From Chrysopilus asiliformis (Eukaryota > Arthropoda > Insecta > Diptera > Rhagionidae), in contig OZ035962.1 in NCBI GenBank assembly GCA_964034945.1, positions 34,685,943 through 34,749,942 on the forward strand: 64,000 bases of DNA, given 5' to 3'. The notes under the pieces are model-generated. The model saw only the letters and a program-made list of their open reading frames with translations. It had not been told where the DNA came from and did no database searches. Made by a program: the position numbers and the translations under genes. This document shows, piece by piece, positions 56,104-64,000 of this stretch (positions are counted from its first letter, which is position 1; the number at the start of each line of letters is the position of its first letter).

Positions 56104-56373
56104 CTCTCATCGACCGCTAAGGTAGCCCGCTGGTTTCAGCAAGTGCCATGGACGACAGCATCCCTTTCCAGACCAGAGAGTGGTTTTGTTTCTGGAGATT
56201 CCCGATCTGAAAAGAATCCCGAAGATCATCATACTAGCTGTGCAAAAGAACCAGATGAGTTGTGTGATGAATACTTACTAGTTGAAGGTAGTACCACCCT
56301 CTGGACCAAGCTTAGCGCTAAGAAACGCCGAAAACTTCTAGGAATGCGACTTGGAAAAGTCACTACATTTTAA
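56104..56373 (+). CDS. NOS1AP: NOS1AP alternative last exon
   Basis: The acceptor AATTTTTTAG leads into 89 codons in phase 0, beginning LSSTAKVARWFQQVPWTTAS. Later parts include PESGFVSGDSRSEKN and KLSAKKRRKLLGMRLGKVTTF up to TAA at 56373. Composition and codon use are those of a real exon, unlike the surrounding AT-rich DNA. It can join the exons ending at 45285, 47708 or 47879 without a frameshift. The C-terminal Thr-Thr-Phe fits a class I PDZ ligand (S/T-x-hydrophobic), which would suit an adaptor of this family, though the mammalian C-terminus is different. Assignment to this gene rests on strand, position and phase. Confidence 0.75.
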   Translation, partial: LSSTAKVARWFQQVPWTTASLSRPESGFVSGDSRSEKNPEDHHTSCAKEPDELCDEYLLVEGSTTLWTKLSAKKRRKLLGMRLGKVTTF

Positions 56374-57394
56374 TCATAATTTTTTCTTTCATTTTTGTAC
56401 GACAAACAATTCAAATCGATTAATTTTTTTTTAGATTGTATCAAAGTTTTAGGTATATATATAGGTATATATATATATTTTTTTGTAAACAAAAATTAAC
56501 AAAAGTTAAAAATAATATTTGTAATAGGCTAATTTTTATAGAAAAATAAGTTTAGCTGGTGTATAATTGTTGGGATGTAAATGCAATCGTACTTACTTTT
56601 TCTGATGAGCTTTTTAACATATCAAAAGCTTATCAAGCAGAAAGCTAAGGATCCGCTTTGCATCACTCCATCACCACCACCGATTTATTTTATGCTCGTT
56701 TGCAGTGTATAATTTTATAAGAAGCACCGAGCGTAAATTGCCATTGAATTCAAATTTGATAGTGGAGTCGAAATGTGAACAAAATAAATGCTCAAAAACG
56801 TTTATAGATATAAATACTTAAAAAATCAAGATTTTACTTTAAATAAATTCGGAATTCCATTTTATGCTTGACATTATCATTGTCTTCTTTTCAATTAGAT
56901 AAAAAGAAAGATTTATGTTATTTAAAAGCAAATGAAATTAATTTGAAACGAAATTACACGAGATTTTGAAAGACTAGAAATATAAATTAAGCTCTCTATT
57001 AGTATATTTTTTATAATAGTTTTAATTTTTTTATACTAAATACTTATTATTAAAAGAAATATAACATATTATGATAAAACATTATATAACATTCAGTCAA
57101 TTGCGAGTACAATGACATTATATTTATTATTCACTAAATATAAAGACCCCATAAATTAGACAGATTTTTCCACATATCAAGCAAAATTAATTAGAATATT
57201 TTTATACAATTTGCAAATTAAAATTAATACAGTGAACTCAGATACTAAAAAAAACAAGACTGATATTTGTTCTTATGAGCACTAAAATTGTATTAAAAAA
57301 TTATTTTTTACATATGTAAAGGTAAAAAATATAGCAAAAAACTAATAAAATTGCAAATAAATATGTTCTCTCACTTAATTAATTTTTATCACAT
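56374..57394. other. 3' UTR of the distal end and intergenic DNA
   Basis: Short TA-rich runs near 56448-56480 and the candidate poly(A) signal at 56783. Nothing else recognised. Confidence 0.45.
56783..56788 (+). terminator. Candidate poly(A) signal for the distal 3' end
   Basis: AATAAA occurs 410 nt after the stop of the distal exon. Many AT-rich near-matches surround it, so this is only the first canonical hexamer. Confidence 0.35.
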
Positions 57395-58310
57395 ATCTAT
57401 ACATATAATAAAAATGTAAGAGGATATTTTTTTTGAATTTTCTTGGAAATTTTGATATACGTCAATGTATTTTATCGTTCTGAAGCCAAAAAAGAACATT
57501 TTCAAAAAAAATTTTTGCCTGTCTGTCTGTATATTAGTTTCTCCAAATAGCACTGAAAATCACACGCACATGAGGTTTTGTTCTTTGCGACTTAAAAATG
57601 CAGCAATTTACGTGTCTTTTTTGTAAAATGGCATCGTCAAAACTCAAAAGTACATTCCTATGGTATTCGATATTGGCACGCCCCGGGCGTGGCAAACCAG
57701 TGAAAAATGTTCCCACGACAAAAATTGCTTATTGCCGATGACAAAATATACACGGCGGCTTAAATGCTATTTGAGCTGGCATCACGCAAAGACTGTCCAA
57801 CCGATTTCGAGGAAACTTTAAACATGGGGAGAGTTACTTGCAGAATAAAGTGTCGGATACATTTTATGATCTCCCCCATCTCCTTCGACACTCCTCCCCT
57901 GAAAAATCTCGACACGTCCAAGGTATTGGGATACGGTTTTCTTAATTAGAGAATTCATCACTCAAGGAAATCTTTCCCCTAATATCTACCCCCTTCCAGA
58001 TAAAGTTCTCGCAGAGAAAACTCTCTCGCCTGCTGTTTTTTGCAATTTTAAAGGGATTTAAATCCGCTTTCCATGAGAGGTTAGCATTTAAAAAATTTTC
58101 CGGACTTTAATATCTTCCAACCTCCCTTATCTGTGAACGCATTTTTCTAATATCTCGTGAATCCTTAAAAGAATTTTCAACATTACCGATGTCCGATGTC
58201 CTCATTCAAGGAAATTTCCGACTCAGTAAAATATATCCCACGTAGCGAAGGTCGAGAAGGAAGGGGAGGCCGCCGACCGCGAAGCAGTCATCCATATATA
58301 TATAAAAAGA
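57395..58310 (-). mobile_element. Repeat family F, reversed copy
   Basis: The tail in reverse (CTATACATATAATAAA, then CTGTCTGTCTG at 57521-57531) and a GC-rich head piece at about 58240-58295 (GAGGCCGCCGACCGCGAAGC) delimit about 0.9 kb. The middle has CCCCTAATATCTACCCCCTT, as in the copy at 22.4 kb. Confidence 0.5.
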
Positions 58311-59198
58311 CTTAACCTGAATGTCTGATTAACTGTCTAATCAACGCGCAGCCTGGCCCCTGTAGCTAGAAACCTAAAATTTTCCATGACGTGGCATCAA
58401 TTAAGCTGGGGTTATGCCAACCTCTACCCCAAAGGGGGTGAATGAGCAATAGATAGAAGGTTTTTTAAACAATTTTAACAAAGCCTTGCCCTTAGAAGGC
58501 ATAAAAATCTCCATCAAGGCTTTTCGAGATCGCGGATAATGTGAAAAGTTTGAAATTCCATTTTTTTTTTGTCTCGAAATTGTTCAAGGAAAAAATAACT
58601 GGAGTGTAACCGCGTATGGTGATAAGTTATAGTCACCTAGTTGATAATTTAAAATGATCATTTAAAATGATCATATTGCGTGGAGTCGCCGAGATTGTAC
58701 ACGGTGGCCGAAATGAGAGTGAAAGGTTAAAAATATCAATAACTTTTTAGTATTTATAAGCGAGGGCGTACACGTTTCAACTTTCAGTCTTCAGCATGCC
58801 TCAGCCTCACCAAATTGTAGGAAAGAAACGAGTGCGGCAAGAGGAGAAAAGTCGCCACTCGAAAAGTGTTCTTCACTTCGCTCGTGTAGCACGTCAGCAT
58901 GCATGTGTGCGTGCTTAGCCACCGACTCGTAAACATATCCCAAATAAAGAAAAATTTAATGCAAATAGTGAAATACCAATTGCAGGTAGTTTTATTTTTC
59001 AGGTAGGTAGGAAAGAGTAAATGCCATAATAAATTACCAGTCCTTATTCTTCTATTGTTGGCAGTTTCTATTTTGGCAATTGATGTTGCCTCGGAGCTAG
59101 CTAGTAAGGTAATGAGCTGGAAATGCAACACATATATGAGAACCACACACACATGAGCGATCGCTTGTTGTACACAAGTTTTTCCTAATAAAGACCAT
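58311..59198. other. Non-coding stretch without firm features
   Basis: A doubled TTTAAAATGATCAT lies at about 58650. Otherwise nothing recognised. Confidence 0.45.
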
Positions 59199-59580
59199 GT
59201 TCAGATTGGTTGAAATAGTCCGCCTAAATAGGACGGATGAAATATTGCTCGTGTTCAGATTGAGACTATTTGAACCAGTGGCTGTGAGCAATCAGACTGG
59301 CGTGAAACATTTGGGAAACGGAACATTTCTGAAGAATTGCAAGTAATACGTGGCTGCCTTTTGCTCTGCGACGTGTTGCATCGAAGACGACCGAAACAAT
59401 AATGACAATGGAACACATTCGATATGGCAGCTAACCAATCAGAGCACGACAGACGGAACTCTGAAAACGGAGATTTTAGTTTTGAGGATGATCTCTCTTT
59501 CAGCAGTCCCACTTCCTCACCTTGCCCTAATGTTGCCAGTTTCTGTACTATTTAGGCGTACTATTTCAACCAATGTGAAC
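59199..59580. mobile_element. MITE, 382 bp, with 32-bp inverted ends
   Basis: GTTCAGATTGGTTGAAATAG (59199 on) pairs with the complement of CTATTTCAACCAATGTGAAC (to 59580) over 32 bp with two mismatches. GTTCAGATTG is repeated at about 59253. No target duplication seen. Confidence 0.7.
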
Positions 59581-59719
59581 AGGCTCAAAAAGTGAAGAAG
59601 CGTGTACTTCGGAAAGGAATTTTGAGGACTAAAAGTCGCCACAACGGGAAGACACGTGTACGTCGACACTAAGTTTTCCTATTTTTCTTTTTATTACTTA
59701 TAACACGTTTTTACAGATA

Positions 59720-60349
59720 TATTCTGGCTGCTTACGATGTGCAGCAACGGGCTAAAATTACAAGGCTCCGTGGTCTTCAGGAAGAAGTACTTATCGGTCT
59801 ATAAGCACTGAAGTAGCTGTGGAGGTTGTAAGGCAGAGTGTAAATGATGATCCGTCTGCCTCCACTCATGATCATTCTACCCGATTGGGCATCTCAAGAA
59901 CATCCCTACAACGAATTTTGAAACTGGATCTTAAAATGTTTTCGTATAAAATTCAAATGATGCAGGAACTGTTACTCCAAGATCCTAAAGCACTTGTGGA
60001 GGATCTTGTGGTGACAGTTCCTGCACCTGCAAAATATGCCATTCGATTTTCACAAATGACCAGAGAAAATAACAACTTCTCCAGCAGCCTTATGATGAGC
60101 GAAAAAGCTCATATTCACTTAACTTGGAGCCACAAACTCAGCGGTTAGGAACGGAAAATTCACTTGAAAAAGCCAATATGTGTCAGCGAAAGAATGGGTG
60201 CCATTTGAGTGATGTTATTTTTCATACTTAGTTGTAAATATATCTCCATTAATAATATTTTGTTAAAACATGTGAAAAAATAAATAAATTAGTAAAACCA
60301 AAAAAATTATTGATATTTTTAACCATTCAGTTTTATTTGGGCCACCCGG
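59720..60349 (+). pseudogene. Mariner transposase remnant with right inverted repeat
   Basis: The frame VVRQSVNDDPSASTHDHSTR followed by LGISRTSLQRILKLDLKMFS matches the N-terminal helix-turn-helix part of the intact element at 61-62 kb. A decayed segment (SLMMSEKAHIHLTW) corresponds to the first catalytic region. The centre is deleted and the C-terminus KNGCHLSDVIFHT ends at about 60228. The right end (complement ACCGGGTGGCCCAAATAAAA) is present; the left end was not found. Confidence 0.75.
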
Positions 60350-60854
60350 TATGTTTTCGAGGCCACTTCTTTATTTTGTCTTAAAAACTGTAAATTTTGC
60401 AATTTATAACTAAATCAATCACAAATAAAATCTAAAAGTGTAAAAATTTGGTGTTTTTGAAATCTAAATTTATTAGTTTGTGCTGAAAGTAACACCTAAA
60501 GTGGTGTCACTCGGGAATTGTCACTTTCGGGTGTCAATTTGACCATTTATGACCGTACGCGATTTCAGCCCTGGGTGTTGTGGTGTTTCTAAAACTTATA
60601 CAAAAAACGTCAACCCGACAATAACGGGTCCAAGAACTAGTATTTAATGAAAAATGAGAAAACAAAAGCAATTACATACAATATTCACATTGGAAGAAAC
60701 TAAAAGAAGGAAATTTTAATTAATCTACTAGGAACAAAATAGTTTTTTTTTTTAAAAGTTAACCGCAGGAAGAGATTATGTGAAGAAATGCGCTGAAAGT
60801 GAAAATCCGTGTCGCTTATTTTTCGGTCTACAATAATATATATATATATATATA
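60346..60854. other. Non-coding stretch ending in a TA microsatellite
   Basis: About eleven TA units end at 60854 and form the insertion target of the mariner element. Confidence 0.7.
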
Positions 60855-62091
60855 CAGGGTGCGCCATCTATTCCTCCGGTATGAGAATGTTGAATAACTT
60901 TTGAAAGAAACAATAGATTGCAAAAAATTGTGTTTTTTTATTTAGTTCAATCCTTTACAATTTATGTGGACTACTTTTTGAAAACAACATCGATCAAATG
61001 ACCACCTTTATTGGCCACCGCAAACTGTGCTCTTTTTCGGGCATTTTCCATCACTTCTTCGAGCATCTCCGTCGGTATGGCAGCTATTTCGGCACGAATA
61101 TTGGTCTTGAGCTCGTCAATGGTCTTCGGGTTGCTGGCGTAAACTTTACTTTTCAAATAACCCCACAAAAAGAAGTCTGGGGGGGTTAAATCAGGGGATC
61201 TTGGTGGCCAGTCAATATCGCCTCTTTTCGATATCACACGTCTAGGGAATTTTTGTTGCAAAAACCGTATTGTTTGGTCCGCTGTGTGGCATGACGCCCC
61301 GTCTTGCTGAAACCAGAAGTCAGTCAGACCTTTTTCACGCATTTTCGGACACACAAAATGTGCCAACATCCACCGATATCGATTACCATTAACTGTTTCA
61401 CCTTCATTGAAGAAAAATGGCCCAATGATGGTTTTTGCGCACACGCCGGCCCAAACAGTCACTTTTCGATCATGCAATGGTATTTCATGAATCTCGTGAG
61501 GATTTTCTGTCGCCCAAATGCGGCAATTTTGTTTATTAACACCGCCAGAGAGAGTGAAATGTGCCTCGTCGGTCATTAAAACTTGCATCCAAAAGTCCGG
61601 CATGGTTTCCAACATTCGGCCGACTAATTTGCCGTATTCTATACGACGCGACTTGTCTGTTGCCAATATTCTTTGAGTTAGTTGTATTTTGTAAGGAAAC
61701 AAATGGAGATCGTCCTTTAAAATGCGCCGCAACGTGGTTCCACTCATTTTCAACCGCTGAGTTCGGTGGCGATACGAGACATTTGGGTCCTCGGCAACAC
61801 TCTCTCTCACGGCTTCAATAATTTCATTGGAACGTCTTGGGCGTGGATGATTATAGGTTGGATTGCTTACTGTTCCGTGCTCAAAGAAATTTTTACCCAG
61901 CGCCCGAATTGTTTTGTCGGTAGGCGCTTTTTTGCCACGATTTTTTGCACGATATGCACGTTGAGTTAGCACAATTGAACGACTATTTTCAATGTACATC
62001 GTCACTATTTCGGCGCGTTCTTTCGGTGTGAAGCGGTTCATGGCGAAGTTATTGAATGTTTACATACCGGAGGAATAGATGGCGCACCCTG
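60855..62091 (-). mobile_element. Complete DD41D mariner element, 1237 bp
   Basis: Inverted ends CAGGGTGCGCCATCTATTCC continue without mismatch for 29 bp and with a few mismatches to about 46 bp. TA flanks both sides (60853-60854 and 62092-62093). The transposase frame is intact. Perfect terminal repeats and an unbroken frame point to a recent insertion. Confidence 0.96.
60971..62041 (-). CDS. DD41D mariner transposase, apparently intact
   Basis: The 356-residue enzyme would cut out and reinsert the element at TA sites in the nucleus. Residues 1-120 form the paired helix-turn-helix DNA-binding part (KERAEIVTMYIENSRS, RTQRLKMSGTTLRRILKDDL) with a PRPRRS basic motif near 66-71. The catalytic triad is Asp158 (MTDEAHF), Asp247 (WFQQDGASCHTA) and Asp289 (SPDLTPPDFFLWG). 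The 41 residues between the last two define the DD41D (rosa-like) lineage. Length is normal for the superfamily, there is no internal stop, and the frame sits between perfect terminal repeats. The start Met lies 50 nt inside the end, so little untranslated DNA is left. Confidence 0.95.
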   Translation of the reverse strand: MNRFTPKERAEIVTMYIENSRSIVLTQRAYRAKNRGKKAPTDKTIRALGKNFFEHGTVSNPTYNHPRPRRSNEIIEAVRESVAEDPNVSYRHRTQRLKMSGTTLRRILKDDLHLFPYKIQLTQRILATDKSRRIEYGKLVGRMLETMPDFWMQVLMTDEAHFTLSGGVNKQNCRIWATENPHEIHEIPLHDRKVTVWAGVCAKTIIGPFFFNEGETVNGNRYRWMLAHFVCPKMREKGLTDFWFQQDGASCHTADQTIRFLQQKFPRRVISKRGDIDWPPRSPDLTPPDFFLWGYLKSKVYASNPKTIDELKTNIRAEIAAIPTEMLEEVMENARKRAQFAVANKGGHLIDVVFKK

Positions 62092-62093
62092 TA

Positions 62094-63558
62094 TAAGTTT
62101 GATCAAAGTCTATAACTTCAGGATCGCAGCGTTCCTTGGCGCTGGGAGGGTTTTCCCCTAGAATGGGAAGGAATTGGTAGGTTTGTTGTTTGGGGAACCC
62201 CACTAAATTTTTATGAGGAATATTTTTCCCAAAGACACTATGATAATTTTCCTAACAGTTCAACAGATAGGGCGATTTTCTTTCAAAAAAATCCCTCTAA
62301 AGAGTGGTAAAGAGATGTGGGGAACGATTACCATCCAAATAGAAAATATATATTTAGTAATGATGAATAACTTTTCCTTACACACAGAAGGTGTCAGGCT
62401 ACAAATAAAAAACTTTTAGAATAGCCTTCGACAAGTCATATTTTCATACTTTATTTACCGTTACCTCAAAAACCTGATCTGATGGAGCAAAACCTGATGA
62501 ACCAAATTAGCCTAGATCACCCATCAGTTGAAGCCACATACCTCCGTTATTTTTCCATTTTAGTACACATTAAAAGCTTGTTTAAAAAAATCGATGTATG
62601 TTTCAATAGATGTTAAAATAGATAACATATACCGACGTCGTGGAACATTATCCAAGGAAAACATCCGGCAAAAATTGAAAGTGTAAAGGCAGCCTAAGCA
62701 AAAGCTGCTGATAAAATAAAATCGAAAATATTTTATGCAAACTTTAAAAAAGTATATTTAAATAATATTACACTCCGGAATTGTCGTTACATGATGCTAT
62801 ATTTGGAAGTAAAACATCATATATAAATATGCCGTAAAAATATAAAAGATGTGTGGAAAATTGGAAGTTATTTTTGTTCATTTCGCTGGTGGAGTCATGA
62901 ATTCCCTTAAGTACAATTTCATTCGAATTTGTTTTTATATTTGCCTTGTCTGGATAATCTGCCAAGCAGATCTTCTCCTGCTGTTTTATGATAATGTCTG
63001 GTATTTACTGTAATTGGATTACATGACACATATATCTTCCTAGGACTATAAAATTGTGACTTGTTTTTGTCTCGATTTGCTATATTGCAACGTTTATTGT
63101 GGCAAATTACGTTTAGCTAGATTATCATTCAAGATTATTTTTCAAACCTTAAAAGAGTTTTTAATTGAATTATTTGTCATCGATTCGAATTATAAAAAAG
63201 ATACTTTTCACATATGTAATGCAAAAAAATATTTATTTTATTTCTTTTTGTTTTACAAATTTCGACAATTATTTTCTTACAGAATTTGTTCTCCTTAAGG
63301 ATATTCCTCAAAAATTTCAAGTTGAAATATGCAAAATTACTTAAGTTGCAGGGCTTGACATGCAGGTGCTCTATAAGTAATCCAAACTTTAAGCACATTT
63401 TCTTGAAACATTCATCTGGTTGGCATGATTCTCGAAAAGTTATTGGACCAATCGGTTTTTGCGGCAGACTATTAACACATTGAGTGTTACGTCATTCTTA
63501 TTTGTATGACAGTAAAGAGGCTAAATGATAACAAATAAAATTTATTTAAAAATTATTA
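62094..63558. other. Non-coding stretch without recognised features
   Basis: AT-rich; open frames are short and unconvincing. Confidence 0.5.
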
Positions 63559-63597
63559 TAGTTAATATACCCTTGGTTTCACCATACGGGTATAAAA
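63559..63597 (-). mobile_element. DINE-like subfamily A head fragment
   Basis: GTTAATATACCCTTGGTTTC and CACCATACGGGTATAAAA match the reversed head of subfamily A. The rest of the element is absent. Confidence 0.65.
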
Positions 63598-63773
63598 ACC
63601 ACCAATACTTAATGTGGGAGCTCTAGACCAAATGATTTTTACTTACAGTTTTCGGCCATTTTTATGCCCTCGGTCTAGCTTTTGCACCAGTTGGGGTTTC
63701 ACATTCGTTACTTGCGATTCGAACGGTAATTTCCTCTAGTTTCATGGACACGAACTCTTTTTTGGCGGGAAAG

Positions 63774-63865
63774 TGCAAGGGGATGGTCAGGTCAGCTGCC
63801 ATCTTAGGCGCAATGATACAATTTTATGGAACGAGTCTAAGATGGCAGCTGACCATCCCCTTGCA
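63774..63865. repeat. Short inverted repeat, arms about 28-33 bp
   Basis: TGCAAGGGGATGGTCAGGTC...GCCATCTTA (63774-63806) pairs with TAAGATGGCAGCTGACCATC...TTGCA (63838-63865). The left arm holds a 5-bp duplication (GGTCAGGTCAG). Confidence 0.85.
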
Positions 63866-64000
63866 GTCAGTGATGCGCATGATAAAAAAAATTTTGTATC
63901 AAATTTTTCAGAAAAAAGTATCAAAAAGTATAAACCTAAGGAAAAGACGTAAAAAGGTAAAAAAAGCAGCAACAATTTTATTTTCGGAAAAAAATCATAA

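Larger units (their letters stand above)
11870..56373 (+). other. NOS1AP: NOS1AP (CAPON) orthologue, gene span without its 5' end
   Basis: NOS1AP is a cytoplasmic adaptor. Its N-terminal PTB domain binds partners, its coiled-coil region follows, and in mammals its C-terminus docks on the PDZ domain of neuronal nitric oxide synthase. Here eight or nine plus-strand exons with consensus GT-AG borders and matching phases align in order with the family: PTB strands, the diagnostic AMRIVRTVGQAFEVCH helix, a linker, a coiled coil ending in RIEAQARTQQLLQQN, and divergent C-termini. The shown exons encode 632 residues when the 47-48 kb exon is read to its stop. The N-terminal 30-40 residues expected before the first exon were not found. 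Introns are 91 nt to about 17 kb and packed with transposons. Two ends (stops at 48032 and 56373) and a probable second start (35431) suggest several isoforms. Confidence 0.93.

Noticed and set aside
58784..59595. Several overlapping frames of 64-122 codons
   Set aside because: They overlap on both strands across the MITE at 59199-59580 and have no family resemblance.

Overview
The window is nuclear DNA of an insect, most likely a fly. The evidence is AT-rich, intron-dominated DNA, GT-AG introns from about 0.1 kb to about 17 kb, one gene that aligns exon by exon with the animal NOS1AP/CAPON family, and a dense load of small DNA transposons, including elements built like the dipteran DINE-1/helentron repeats. 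The species cannot be named from the sequence alone.

Gene content is essentially one plus-strand gene, the NOS1AP (CAPON) orthologue, running from 11,870 to 56,373. The first coding exon or exons lie upstream, outside the window or unrecognised. The PTB domain is carried by exons at 11870-11941, 18369-18464, 19457-19624 and 36758-36935. A linker exon (43247-43344), two coiled-coil exons (44904-45071 and 45163-45285) and an Asn/Gln-rich exon (47037-48032, with a stop and a poly(A) signal) follow. A second 3' terminal exon (56104-56373) joins in phase and ends in a possible PDZ ligand. All junctions agree in phase. A long open reading frame at 35431-36654, just 148 nt upstream of the last PTB exon if its best donor is used, looks like an alternative first exon from an internal promoter. 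It would give an isoform with most of the PTB domain replaced by a disordered basic N-terminus.

The introns and flanks are a layered set of mobile elements. They include one complete DD41D mariner with an intact transposase (60855-62091), a decayed DD41D mariner with a nested piggyBac-type MITE (43548-44699), a third mariner remnant near 60 kb, three TTAA-flanked piggyBac-type MITEs, five elements with 3-bp TTA/TAA duplications (PIF/Harbinger type, one with a transposase fragment), and a hAT element with an 8-bp duplication (7816-9306). There is also a pogo-like MITE, a 1.3-kb foldback element with arms of about 570 bp, and at least two subfamilies of DINE-like elements with (GTCY)n cores. 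Other families include one carrying a 122-bp tandem unit and one packed with small palindromes. Several insertions can be proved because an empty copy of the same host repeat lies elsewhere in the window.

No rRNA, convincing tRNA, CRISPR array or bacterial-type operon is present. The stretches between the listed elements are AT-rich intron or intergenic DNA in which I recognise nothing further.
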